64,000 nt of DNA from Candidatus Woesearchaeota archaeon. GTDB lineage: Archaea; Nanobdellota; Nanobdellia; Woesearchaeales; GCA-2686295. The notes below the pieces were generated by a model, which saw only the letters and a program-made list of their open reading frames with translations, made no database searches and was not told the DNA's origin. Positions 8,923-18,659 of this stretch are shown here, one piece after another (positions within the stretch are counted from its first letter, which is position 1; each line of letters begins with the position of its first letter). The position numbers and the translations under genes are program-made. The stretch spans positions 1-64,000 of the forward strand of contig JABMPT010000005.1 in NCBI GenBank assembly GCA_013202845.1, read 5' to 3'.

Positions 8923-9880
8923 ACCAGAAATAATATTTTTTTTGATATTTCCCAAACTTCTTCTTGTTCATCTTCTTTACAGCTGGAACAAAGAAGCTTC
9001 TTCCCCATAAAAAATATTCTTTTGTTATAAGTCCTGTAGCACAGACATAGTAATCAGTGAATTCATGACTTAGATAAGCAAATTTTACTGCTTTATACAG
9101 ATTTTTTCTTTCCTCTATTGTTAAAGGTCTAAATTTCTCATAGTGCTTTATGAATTTGAAAGTTTTTCTTAGGTTAAGTCCCTTTGAACTTGTGCAAGTC
9201 CAAATAATACTTATACACATATCAAGTATGAATGGTCCTTTCTGACAATTGTCAAAGTCCACGACCCCTGACAGATTTCCTTTATGGACTAATATATTGT
9301 CTCTTTTAACATCACAATGAATAGCTCCTGAAGGAAGGTTTGATGGTAACTTGTTTAATAGAGTTTGTTCTTTCAACCAAGTTGCTTCTGATGCATAACC
9401 AATATTTTTAGCAATGGTTTTTTCAAACTCTTCAGCTCTTTTCTCTGAGTAAGTATACCATGCAAATCTGTTAGTATTATTCTCAAATGAAGATATTCTA
9501 TTGTGGAGTTTTGCTAAGAAATAAGCCATTTGCTTAAATAATCTAGAAGTTATCTTTATAGGAGTTCTTCCTTTTAGCAAAGGATATACACTGTAATAAT
9601 GTCCTTTGTAAGTGTTGATATAGTTTCCTTTAGAATCTTTCATGAAATGAGGAACCGGGAATCCTTTCAAGTGACTCAACATCTCTGCTTCAAATATCTT
9701 ATCTTTTTTTGTTTTGATCTTCTTGCTTACCCTAAGCATGTACGAGCCTTTATCAGTTTTTACAACATGGTTGTAGTTCATGAATCCTTGTTTGATTCGC
9801 TCAAAAGAAACAACCATGCCAAGAGAATATTTATCTGCTAATTTTTGCACTTGAGATTTGTTAAGTTTCATTTTAACCAA
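8894..9880 (-). CDS. Aminoglycoside/choline/homoserine kinase-like phosphotransferase (APH fold)
   Basis: GAIHCDVKRDNILVHKGNLSGVVDFDNCQKGPFILDMC. Confidence 0.85.
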   Translation of the reverse strand: MVKMKLNKSQVQKLADKYSLGMVVSFERIKQGFMNYNHVVKTDKGSYMLRVSKKIKTKKDKIFEAEMLSHLKGFPVPHFMKDSKGNYINTYKGHYYSVYPLLKGRTPIKITSRLFKQMAYFLAKLHNRISSFENNTNRFAWYTYSEKRAEEFEKTIAKNIGYASEATWLKEQTLLNKLPSNLPSGAIHCDVKRDNILVHKGNLSGVVDFDNCQKGPFILDMCISIIWTCTSSKGLNLRKTFKFIKHYEKFRPLTIEERKNLYKAVKFAYLSHEFTDYYVCATGLITKEYFLWGRSFFVPAVKKMNKKKFGKYQKKYYFWFRILSSLFR

Positions 9881-10886
9881 GTCTTGTTTCTAGAGAAGCA
9901 ATAACTTCATCAACTAACCAGGGATTTCCTGTAACAATTGCATATGGTTCTTTGAAATCCTCACTATTTGGATTATCTATTTTGAATCTTGAATGAGAAT
10001 ATCCACCTATTTCTAGCTTGCCATCTTGTTCTTGTATCATCATTGATTTCCCACCAACCTCACTTATCAACAATGACGGTAGGTCCCATAGATAAATCTG
10101 ATTATGCATATATACATCGGTCCTAAATGGAGAATTGGTTTGCTCAGAAAAAGTAGGTGCCATACATTCATATATTGAGGATGTAAAACCAAAAGTTCTT
10201 TCAATCTCAAAACCATTAAATGCCTCTATTACTTGGGCATATCTTTCCAGATAAGATTCTTTTAATACTGATTTTACAAATCCAAATCCCGCAACACTTT
10301 CGGATACAGGTTTTTTCTTTAGAGTTGATAAAGGAAGTAACATTCCACTATTTGTTTGATAAAAAGTACCAAAATCCTTGACAGCAAACACTGTCTCTTC
10401 AAATTCAGGTGCATATGCAACTTCAACCTGCGGTTCATTATCAACGACATAGCTCAAAAATACGCAGTATTTATTGAAGCTTCCAGGGATTATTTTCATA
10501 CCAAGTTCTTTTATATCAGCTTTTGCTTGAGGATTTTTTATGGCTGATTGAAGTTTTCCACTGAATATGCCTGTTCCATCCAGCGGATCTGTTATATAGA
10601 ATCTATTAGGATTATTTATTACTCTACCATCTTCCTCTCCTATTTGAGATGCTTCAGGGTCAAACTCATTCACTTGTGAAAAGATATGTTTTTCAGATGC
10701 AAAATCTGCATCTGTTACCCAATCTACTTTTGAACCATCATCCTTCAGACTCACTTCTCCTTCTGATAAAACACCTGGTCTATAACTTTTTAGAATTTCT
10801 CCTGCTCGTCTTGCAGTTTGAATCATAAAGGTCAATCTTTTCCCTTGTTCTGAATTTAGATCTAAAGAGTTATTTTGGTCTGACAT
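9873..10886 (-). CDS. Inositol monophosphatase/FBPase-superfamily phosphatase
   Basis: DWVTDADFASE and DPLDGTGIFSG metal-binding motifs. Confidence 0.8.
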   Translation of the reverse strand: MSDQNNSLDLNSEQGKRLTFMIQTARRAGEILKSYRPGVLSEGEVSLKDDGSKVDWVTDADFASEKHIFSQVNEFDPEASQIGEEDGRVINNPNRFYITDPLDGTGIFSGKLQSAIKNPQAKADIKELGMKIIPGSFNKYCVFLSYVVDNEPQVEVAYAPEFEETVFAVKDFGTFYQTNSGMLLPLSTLKKKPVSESVAGFGFVKSVLKESYLERYAQVIEAFNGFEIERTFGFTSSIYECMAPTFSEQTNSPFRTDVYMHNQIYLWDLPSLLISEVGGKSMMIQEQDGKLEIGGYSHSRFKIDNPNSEDFKEPYAIVTGNPWLVDEVIASLETRLG

Positions 10887-10905
10887 ATAGAGAAGGTTTA
10901 AAGAA

Positions 10906-10923
10906 GAATATTTAAAGTTTTCG
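10906..10923 (-). promoter_or_regulatory. BRE+TATA promoter of the IMPase gene (leaderless spacing)
   Basis: CGAAAACTTTAAATATTC on minus strand, TATA about 26 nt from the ATG. Confidence 0.6.
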
Positions 10924-10948
10924 TTAATTAACTACTATTTAGTAACAA

Positions 10949-12733
10949 CTACTTATCAAAAGCTTTATTATGCGCTTTTATATAGTTTTCCACAAAGTTT
11001 CTCCAGTCAGCATGATTAGCAAGCGTTTTAGCGACTACTTTGTTCTTGACCCTGTCTTCATGTGATAAGCTTGCAAAATCATACATCATCTTGTACATGT
11101 CATTAACAACCTGCTCCTTTGTTCTGTTGAATCTCTTCAAGACATAAATTCCTCTTATTTTGTCTTTTGGATTGGATATCTTTGTTTCTATGAACCTGCC
11201 AAATCCTGCTAAGTCAGTTGTCAATGATGCTACTCCCATGGCAGCTGTTTCTAATGGAGTATAACCCCATGGCTCGTAGTAGCTTGGGAATAATCCTAAG
11301 TGACTTCCTGCAATTGCATCATAGTATGGTAAATTAATCAGACTGTCATTCCCATCTAAATAGACAGGATAAATTATTGCTTTTACATGATCTTCTTCCC
11401 GGTTCTCAAGACCTGCTTCTCTCAATCCTCTCAACATCGGATCATTTTGTTCATCTGGAATATTATGCGTTAAAACTAATGGATTGCCATGACGCTTGAA
11501 TTGTATAAGATCCTTTTCCAAATCTTTCAGAAATGTTTTTGTGAACATACTCCTGACTGACGGAGTCTTTGATGAGACAATGTCCATCACTATTTTCTTC
11601 AATATATCTTGTGAATGCCACTGAACATAATTCTTTATATGCCTGTAATAATTTTTGTTCTCCAAAACTTCCACTTTTGCACCATGGGTTTCCATAGGTA
11701 TCCAAAAAAAGGCAGATATTGTCCTTTTGGATTTCTCCTTCTTCAACTTAGTATTTAATTTTCCAAGAGCTTTTATCATTACATCCACACCCTTGTTCTT
11801 GAACTCATATCTTCCAACTATGAAGAATATTAAATTATGTTCAAGCTGAATATTATAGTATGGGAAAAAATGAGTTGTTAAGAACTCTCTAATCTTCTCT
11901 CTTGTTAAAAGATGCTTCATAGAAGTCTCTTCTATTGTAGGAAATTTCCTCATTGTCAAGCCATTGTTCAGTATGACTTCTGGTTTCCTTCCTAGCAATT
12001 TCTCTGCTTCGATGGCTGTTGTTTCAGAAACAGTTGTGAAGATGTCTGCTTCCTGAGCAGAAGCTCTCTCTGTCAGAAATTTATCCTGAACCTTATAGTG
12101 ATATGCGCTCTCTTCAGGATTAATTGTTTCAAACATATTGTACAAATCTTCTCCTGAGCCGGCAATGGTTCTTCCAAGCATTGTTGCATGAGTCGTGAAT
12201 ACTGTTTTAACAGCTGAGCCGCATTTTTTCAGGTAAAATATTGAGAATCCTGACAGCCACTCATGGAAATGACCAACTATCTTTTTGTCAGGTAATCTGC
12301 TCTCAATCGCACATAAGAGCATTCCAACAGCCCAAGACCACACCATTGGTTCTTCAAACTCCCAATTAGAATTGTAAGAATCTATCTTGTGAGTTTCCCA
12401 AAGCTCTTTTTTTATATTATCTTTTTCTGCTATCAAGGAATTGAAATCGATCAGTATTGTGTTTGGAGAGCCGTCAACATCCCATGTACCATAATAGCAG
12501 CTTATTCCCTGCTTTTTTACGTCCCAAAAGGCCTTTTTCAACTGTTCTGGAGGCTCTTTCTGATTAAGCTCAATCATTGTCTTCTTAGGGAAATAAGGGC
12601 CTATAAGGAAGTAATTCTTGTAGAATTCTTTCATGATGTAAGCCTTACTCTTTACAACTGTGTAAATACCTCCTACCTTGTTGCAAACCTCCCATGAGGC
12701 TTCAAACAAATAATCTGTTTTTGACTTAATCAT
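10949..12733 (-). CDS. Glycogen synthase, GT3 family
   Basis: YLFEASWEVCNKVGGIYTVVKSKA; FTTHATMLGRTIAG; SYYEPWGYTPLETAAMGVASLTTDLAGFG. Confidence 0.92.
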   Translation of the reverse strand: MIKSKTDYLFEASWEVCNKVGGIYTVVKSKAYIMKEFYKNYFLIGPYFPKKTMIELNQKEPPEQLKKAFWDVKKQGISCYYGTWDVDGSPNTILIDFNSLIAEKDNIKKELWETHKIDSYNSNWEFEEPMVWSWAVGMLLCAIESRLPDKKIVGHFHEWLSGFSIFYLKKCGSAVKTVFTTHATMLGRTIAGSGEDLYNMFETINPEESAYHYKVQDKFLTERASAQEADIFTTVSETTAIEAEKLLGRKPEVILNNGLTMRKFPTIEETSMKHLLTREKIREFLTTHFFPYYNIQLEHNLIFFIVGRYEFKNKGVDVMIKALGKLNTKLKKEKSKRTISAFFWIPMETHGAKVEVLENKNYYRHIKNYVQWHSQDILKKIVMDIVSSKTPSVRSMFTKTFLKDLEKDLIQFKRHGNPLVLTHNIPDEQNDPMLRGLREAGLENREEDHVKAIIYPVYLDGNDSLINLPYYDAIAGSHLGLFPSYYEPWGYTPLETAAMGVASLTTDLAGFGRFIETKISNPKDKIRGIYVLKRFNRTKEQVVNDMYKMMYDFASLSHEDRVKNKVVAKTLANHADWRNFVENYIKAHNKAFDK

Positions 12734-12734
12734 T

Positions 12735-13094
12735 TTAAAACAATTGACTCATTATTATACCTATTATTATTCCAAATATCATTCCGTATATGAATTCTTT
12801 TGCAATGAACCTCTTGAACTCATCAACTCCTTGAATATTTTCTTCTCTGTCTTTGATCATTTCATCGTTTACAAGTTTAACCATATCATCTTTTGAAGTG
12901 ACTTTCTCCATCCTGTCTGCTAAGTAATCTCTGTGAAGTATGTCTCTAACCCAGTTTGCAAAATCATTCTGCCCACTAACATGGTGGTTGAACTCTTTTT
13001 CTGGCATCTCAGCTATCAAATCTCTTAAATCAGACAGATTCTCAGCCTTCTTTCCATTGACTGCAAAGAAGTGCTTATGTTCAGGTAATTTCAT
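12735..13094 (-). CDS. DUF5752-like small protein with C-terminal TM helix
   Basis: KHFFAVNGKKAENLSDLRDLI...HHVSGQNDFANWVRDILHRDYLADRME; same domain ends the protein at 25868. Confidence 0.65.
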   Translation of the reverse strand: MKLPEHKHFFAVNGKKAENLSDLRDLIAEMPEKEFNHHVSGQNDFANWVRDILHRDYLADRMEKVTSKDDMVKLVNDEMIKDREENIQGVDEFKRFIAKEFIYGMIFGIIIGIIMSQLF

Positions 13095-13109
13095 ACTTCA
13101 CCTCTCTTT

Positions 13110-14339
13110 TTATTTTAGTATCTGGCTTGGCGTCTCTGTTATTGGAACTTTTATAGGTTCAAATTCAGTGTTTTTGCTTTTTATCCTGTGTACTATATCA
13201 TTAAGTATATTTATGAAAGTTATGAATGCCTCATAAGGGGAGTCATATGGATTAAAGTATTTATGTACATCCCCATCATTGAACCATTTCGTGCACATGT
13301 AGTAGAAATGGTCAGAGATTGTCAGTTTTCTCCAATCCTCTAATAGTTTAGGATCTTTTAGCTCTTTGATGCTTTTCTCAATCTTGTACAACTCCTCTAT
13401 TGCAGACACCTGCATCTTGTTGCCAAGCCACGCACTCAAGTCCCTTTCAACATCAGCCCATGAGACAAAGCTGTGGATATCTAGTTCATCCTTTGGCTCA
13501 TGCTTAAGTAGCTGGGAAGGCGTTACAAACTCAACACCATTGTTTATTAAATCTTCAGGAAGTTTTTCAAGGAATTTAAAGATGCCTGTGTCCTCCCATT
13601 GATGCTCTCCAAAGGTTTCATAATCCATGAAGAGGTTTATTGTCTCACCAGGACTTTCAGTTACCCAACGAACAAATTTCTCAACTGTCAAAGGATGGTC
13701 TTTCCAGCTGCGTTGGCTGAACCTGAACGCGATATCATCACTTAACTTGTAATTTTTCAGCAATAATTTCATCTTCTTGGTTGTCTTGGCTTTGTAAATG
13801 TAATTGGATGACTTCCATCCAAGGATGTGATCAGCTCCTTCAGCCAGTATTCCTTTATAGCCCATCTTCTCAACATAATTTGCCAGTTCATTATTGAATA
13901 TTAGCTCTGTATTCCTGAATATCTTTGGCTTCTGACCAAATAATTGCTTTATCTTTTTTCTGTGAAGCTTCACCTGGTCTTTAAACTCCTCCTTGGAATA
14001 GATGTATGACAAAGAGTGATAATAGGTCTCTGACAAGAACTCCACCTGTCCTGTATCTGCAAGCTGCTTGAACAGGTCCAACACTTCTGGAGCGTATTTC
14101 TCAAACTGCTCCATGGCCACACCTGTTATGCTAAAAGCTATCTTGAATTTTCCCTTATATCTGTTTATCAGCTCCAATAACAGCTTGTTTGTTGGAACAT
14201 AGCATTTCCTGGCAACCTTCTTCATTATTTCCTCATTCTTCTGATCATCAAAGTAGTTAGAATGATTTCCTATGTCAAACACTTTGTACTTTCCAAGCCT
14301 GTATGGCTGGTGAACCTGGAAATAAAGGCACATCTTCAT
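13110..14339 (-). CDS. Glycoside hydrolase family 57 (alpha-amylase-like)
   Basis: MKMCLYFQVHQPYRLG; SETYYHSLSYI; LFMDYETFGEHQW. Confidence 0.92.
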   Translation of the reverse strand: MKMCLYFQVHQPYRLGKYKVFDIGNHSNYFDDQKNEEIMKKVARKCYVPTNKLLLELINRYKGKFKIAFSITGVAMEQFEKYAPEVLDLFKQLADTGQVEFLSETYYHSLSYIYSKEEFKDQVKLHRKKIKQLFGQKPKIFRNTELIFNNELANYVEKMGYKGILAEGADHILGWKSSNYIYKAKTTKKMKLLLKNYKLSDDIAFRFSQRSWKDHPLTVEKFVRWVTESPGETINLFMDYETFGEHQWEDTGIFKFLEKLPEDLINNGVEFVTPSQLLKHEPKDELDIHSFVSWADVERDLSAWLGNKMQVSAIEELYKIEKSIKELKDPKLLEDWRKLTISDHFYYMCTKWFNDGDVHKYFNPYDSPYEAFITFINILNDIVHRIKSKNTEFEPIKVPITETPSQILK

Positions 14340-15550
14340 CTTAGCAATTCCTCATATACTCTCAGACATTTCTCTGCTGGGATATCCCAATTGAACTTCT
14401 TGACTTCTATTGAACCGTGGTATTTAAGCTCGTTGTTAAGCGTCCTGTAGTGGATTAAGGCGAGAATTTTGCTGGCTATATCCTCTATATCCCAGAAGTC
14501 CACTTTCAGGACGTGATTAACAACTTCGCTAACTCCAGATTGTTTGGAGATTATGACTGGTGTGCCGGATTTCATAGCTTCTAATGGTGTTATACCAAAT
14601 GGTTCACTGATAGACGACATTACATACACTTCTGCCATGTGATAAGCCTTGTTGACATCATCACCTATTAGGAAGCCTGCAAACAGCACATTCTTTGATA
14701 TTCCAAGCTCTGCTGCTCTCTCTATCATCCTTGCCTCCATGTCTCCGCTGCCCACAAACATAAACTTTATTGTTGGATCAACATCAAAGACCCTTTTTGC
14801 AGCTTCTAAGAAATAATCCGGACCTTTCTGTATGGTTATTCTTCCCAAGAACAAGACTAGTTTATCTGTTTTCTTTATTTTGTAATCAGGAAATTCTTTG
14901 AATTCAACTGCATTATGCACCACTGTCACCTTGTCTGGCGAAACGCCGTAATGCTTTACAACCATGCCCTTGGTGTAGTTGCTCACTGCCAATATCTTGT
15001 CTGCTTTGTGAAAACCCATCCTTTCGAGATCATAAACATATTGATTGAGGTTATGCCCTCCTGTTCTGTCAAATTCTGTTGCGTGGATATGCAATACCAA
15101 TGGCTTGCCAGAAATCTCTTTCGCCTTGATCCCTGCCTGGTATGTCATCCAGTCATGGGCATGTATAATATCAAACTCTTCTGTCATAGCTACCAACTTT
15201 ACTCTTTGGCTGTATCTGTAAACCTCATCAAACAAGTCTCGGCCATATAATACTCCTGCAGCATCATCCTTTTTCATTGACAATGTCAATTCATGGTCAT
15301 AGGCCCTTGATGTCAGGTATGGCACAAGCAGACTTTCTATCTGCTTCATCTTTATTTTCTTGTGCTTGTATACCTTGTCTGCCACCAATAGGTTTACATA
15401 TTCCCCTTTTACATTTGCAGGGCCTGTCGGCATTACAAATGTAACATTAACATTATGGTGGCTTAATCCTTTTGTTAATCCATAACAGGCAGTTCCCAGC
15501 CCACCAGAATAAACTGGCGGAAACTCCCAGCCCAGCATAAGTACCCTCAT
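14336..15550 (-). CDS. Glycosyltransferase family 4 (glycogen/starch synthase-like)
   Basis: MLGWEFPPVYSGGLGTACYGL; HAHDWMTYQAGI; SEPFGITPLEAMKSGTPVIISKQSGVSEVV. Confidence 0.92.
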   Translation of the reverse strand: MRVLMLGWEFPPVYSGGLGTACYGLTKGLSHHNVNVTFVMPTGPANVKGEYVNLLVADKVYKHKKIKMKQIESLLVPYLTSRAYDHELTLSMKKDDAAGVLYGRDLFDEVYRYSQRVKLVAMTEEFDIIHAHDWMTYQAGIKAKEISGKPLVLHIHATEFDRTGGHNLNQYVYDLERMGFHKADKILAVSNYTKGMVVKHYGVSPDKVTVVHNAVEFKEFPDYKIKKTDKLVLFLGRITIQKGPDYFLEAAKRVFDVDPTIKFMFVGSGDMEARMIERAAELGISKNVLFAGFLIGDDVNKAYHMAEVYVMSSISEPFGITPLEAMKSGTPVIISKQSGVSEVVNHVLKVDFWDIEDIASKILALIHYRTLNNELKYHGSIEVKKFNWDIPAEKCLRVYEELLR

Positions 15551-15719
15551 TCTCGCCTCTTTTTTCTAGTTTTGAAATTAGCTTACTTAATTAGATTACC
15601 ATTCTTTATAAAATTTATCACATAAAAACAATTAGTTAATTAAGTTATTAAGTTAAAAAATTAATTTAATAAATTATAAAATAAAAATATTTATATAAGA
15701 TACAAGCTTCTCTCTTAGC

Positions 15720-16394
15720 ATGAATTACGGTGAACTATTGACAGATTCTAGATGGAATATAATCAAAGAACTGTCAGAACAAGAGCAGACACCAACAGAA
15801 CTAGCAAAGAAGACAAATACAAGCTTAGCCAATATAAGCCAACAATTAAGACTTCTAGAGGCTTATAGTCTAGTAAAAAAAGAAAGAAAGATCAAAGAGA
15901 ACAAACCAGGAAAGCCAAGAACCTTATTCTCTATTGCAAAAGAAGTTATTTATCTAATTCACATATCCCCTAATAAATCTATGAGAAAGGAGCTTGAACT
16001 GAATTTTGTGCAGAAAGCTGTTATGAACCTATGGTTGAACTTGGAATCAGAAAATCTGTATTATCTCCAGAAATTCTTTATACTAAACGAGGAATTAATC
16101 AAGAAATGCCAAGCAGTAACTATAGTAAAGACAAACCATGAGCAAATAGAGCTATTAATAATCACTAAAGATGTGCATGAAGTCAGGGAGAAGTACAGCA
16201 GCCAAACAATAACCAACCTTGAGAGTAAATCAAAGAAGATAGTGTGCTGGACCCACACATTTGAAGAGATAGAGCACGGCTTAAAGAGCAAAGAAGAATA
16301 CTATGTCAATTTGACTTCAAACTTAAAAGCTTTTCTGGACAAGGAAGGAATAATGACAAAAATAGAGGCTATAAAAAATGGAAAAGATCACTAA
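15720..16394 (+). CDS. ArsR-like winged-helix transcriptional regulator
   Basis: DSRWNIIKELSEQEQTPTELAKKTNTSLANISQQLRLLEAYSLVKKER. Confidence 0.75.
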   Translation: MNYGELLTDSRWNIIKELSEQEQTPTELAKKTNTSLANISQQLRLLEAYSLVKKERKIKENKPGKPRTLFSIAKEVIYLIHISPNKSMRKELELNFVQKAVMNLWLNLESENLYYLQKFFILNEELIKKCQAVTIVKTNHEQIELLIITKDVHEVREKYSSQTITNLESKSKKIVCWTHTFEEIEHGLKSKEEYYVNLTSNLKAFLDKEGIMTKIEAIKNGKDH

Positions 16395-16644
16395 GATAAT
16401 AGAAACATTCAACTATGAAGAATTAATGGATTTGAAAAAACAGTTGAAGGAAGGAAACCTGAATTCCACTGTTGAAAAGAAATTAGAAAGATTTAAAAAT
16501 CTGAATAAAGTCTGTCCAGTATGCAATAGTCCTGTGGGGGAAGAAGGACTGACTCTGACTTTTGGTCCAAGTGACTTTAGGAAAAGAGCATTGTTTGATG
16601 GTGTTGATTGTTTGGAATACTTCCTGTATAAAATCAGAAAATGA
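16378..16644 (+). CDS. Small CxxC-containing hypothetical protein
   Basis: Overlaps upstream and downstream ORFs; KVCPVCNSPVGEEGLTLTFGPSDFRKRALFDGVDCLEYFLYKI. Confidence 0.6.
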   Translation: MEKITKIIETFNYEELMDLKKQLKEGNLNSTVEKKLERFKNLNKVCPVCNSPVGEEGLTLTFGPSDFRKRALFDGVDCLEYFLYKIRK

Positions 16645-16937
16645 GTCTAATAGAAATAAAAAGGATATTTGAAAAAAGAAGGTTCAACCTCATCAAGACT
16701 TTGGAAAACGGAAAAGAGGACATAGAGCTTTCAAAGCAACACCAGATCTACGGAGCGATAAAAGAGCTCGAAAACATAATGAAAACACTTGACTATTACC
16801 AAGAGACCCAGGCAGAAAACCATTTTGACTTCAGATTAAGCAACGAGCCAAACAAAACAATTCTACAGAAGATAACCCTCAAGCTAAAAAGAAATTCTGA
16901 AGAAAAAGAACAAAAGAAAGTTACAGTTAGTGAATAA
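16641..16937 (+). CDS. Hypothetical helical protein
   Basis: ORF with ATGA overlap to the upstream gene. Confidence 0.55.
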   Translation: MSLIEIKRIFEKRRFNLIKTLENGKEDIELSKQHQIYGAIKELENIMKTLDYYQETQAENHFDFRLSNEPNKTILQKITLKLKRNSEEKEQKKVTVSE

Positions 16938-17076
16938 GCCTTCTCTTCTTAAGTCTCATAAAGACCTTACCATCTCTGCTTTCTATCTGCTTATGAAACA
17001 TAACTCCATTGTTAAAGCTCACAAAATTACCAAAAGTAGCCTTTTTAACAGTTTTCTGAAACAAAATGCTTCGCAA
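16927..17076 (-). CDS. Candidate 49-aa basic mini-protein (TTG start), absent from the ORF track
   Basis: MRSILFQKTVKKATFGNFVSFNNGVMFHKQIESRDGKVFMRLKKRRLIH; GGGGAT upstream of TTG; fills an otherwise empty ~170-nt gap. Confidence 0.3.
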   Translation of the reverse strand: MRSILFQKTVKKATFGNFVSFNNGVMFHKQIESRDGKVFMRLKKRRLIH

Positions 17077-17110
17077 ATTAATCCCCAAAAGAAGGATATA
17101 TGAGAGCTAT

Positions 17111-18559
17111 TTAAAAAGTTTTGTCTAAGCTTCTCTCATACAGCAAGACTATCAAGAAGTAGAGCGGAGTAGCCACAAACACTATCAAGAATACTAAGAC
17201 CTTAAACAAGGCAACTAAGTCATATACCTGAGCTAAATACGCTCCGACAATGGAAAGAATGAAAATAGGTATTGAGATAGCAATTCCTATGAATGAGAAA
17301 TACACTTGCCTCTCAGACTCTGATAAGAGCTTATGAGTGAAGAAACCCTGGGCCATACCCAATATGGAAGAGCCGACAATTGACAAGGCAGTAGCCACAC
17401 CCACAACTATTAGATTAGGATTATAAGCCAGAGATAAAGGAAGCATTGCAATCAGCAAAGTTCCAAAGACAAGCATTGGCGAAACACCTATGTGATGCCT
17501 TAAATTCCTTGTGAACCAAGGACCTATGAATGAGAATACAATAGCTATTGAGAAAACAACAGCCACATTCAAAAAACCACCTAAAAACTGATGTTTGAAC
17601 TCATTGAAAATAAAAATTCCATAAAAAGAGTTTCCAAGCAATTGAACAGCACCTGTTATCACAGAAGTCAAAGCCAGAAAGATAACTACTTTGTTATGAA
17701 CAAAGAAAGAAGAGTGAACTTTAACCCTACGCAAGAATTCTCCAACAAAAGAACTCATCTTGGCTTGCTCAGTAATGATTTTTTGTTTTAGATAAGCTAG
17801 TATACCTCCAGAGAGTATAAAAGCAAAAGCAGTTATCTCAAAAGATATCAAGTAGCCGTATAACTTGAAATTCAGTAATTTACCAAATAGATTAAATGAA
17901 ACAGTCTTTCCAACCAAAGGAAACATGTCCATGATATAACCGGATATCATAAGCGATATAACAGTGATCAAAATACCATAACTTGAGATTTTGGAAAGGA
18001 AAGCACCCATGTGCTCTCTCTTAAGGCTGTTTCTTAGAAATCTGGCATAGACCTCTCCATGAGCCACTACACCTATACTTCCAATCAAGAAAGCCAGGGC
18101 AAATAGCAAAGGAGAACGGATAGCCACTGCAAAAGACATTATCAAAAATGAGAAACCATAGAGTATTCCGGCACGGCTGATGAATTTCTTGCTTATCTCA
18201 TGAATCTTTGAGAAATCCTTAAGAAAAGAGGAATAGAACAACGAAACCAATGTTCTCAAACCATTGATGAACCCTATAAGGAAGTATGAAGCTCCTGAAA
18301 ACGCAAACAATATGTTGAGGAAGGGATGGGAGACAAAACCATAACCAACCCTATCAAGAATTTCTTTCCAGGTAAAACCTTTTACTAGCTTCTTGGTTGT
18401 GTCCTCTCTCTTTAACTTTAGCTGTATAGCAGCTCTCTCAATAGCATCATCAATAGCAGCTTCTAAATAACCTCTTTTCACTAAACTTGACTTAATCTGA
18501 TCTGGAGTTACATTCTCCGACAGAAGGTTCTTTACTTGAACAAAAACATCCTCACCCAT
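17111..18559 (-). CDS. MFS-like multi-TM transporter with N-terminal cytosolic helical domain
   Basis: About 12 hydrophobic segments; N-term VKNLLSENVTPDQIKSSLVKRGYLEAAIDDAIERA. Confidence 0.75.
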   Translation of the reverse strand: MGEDVFVQVKNLLSENVTPDQIKSSLVKRGYLEAAIDDAIERAAIQLKLKREDTTKKLVKGFTWKEILDRVGYGFVSHPFLNILFAFSGASYFLIGFINGLRTLVSLFYSSFLKDFSKIHEISKKFISRAGILYGFSFLIMSFAVAIRSPLLFALAFLIGSIGVVAHGEVYARFLRNSLKREHMGAFLSKISSYGILITVISLMISGYIMDMFPLVGKTVSFNLFGKLLNFKLYGYLISFEITAFAFILSGGILAYLKQKIITEQAKMSSFVGEFLRRVKVHSSFFVHNKVVIFLALTSVITGAVQLLGNSFYGIFIFNEFKHQFLGGFLNVAVVFSIAIVFSFIGPWFTRNLRHHIGVSPMLVFGTLLIAMLPLSLAYNPNLIVVGVATALSIVGSSILGMAQGFFTHKLLSESERQVYFSFIGIAISIPIFILSIVGAYLAQVYDLVALFKVLVFLIVFVATPLYFLIVLLYERSLDKTF

Positions 18560-18659
18560 AGAACAGTATTAAAAGAGATGCGGTATTTAAATTTTATTGA
18601 AAACGCCACAGGGAAAAATCAAAACTTTTTTATAATCCAAACCTATAAGCTTTAATACT

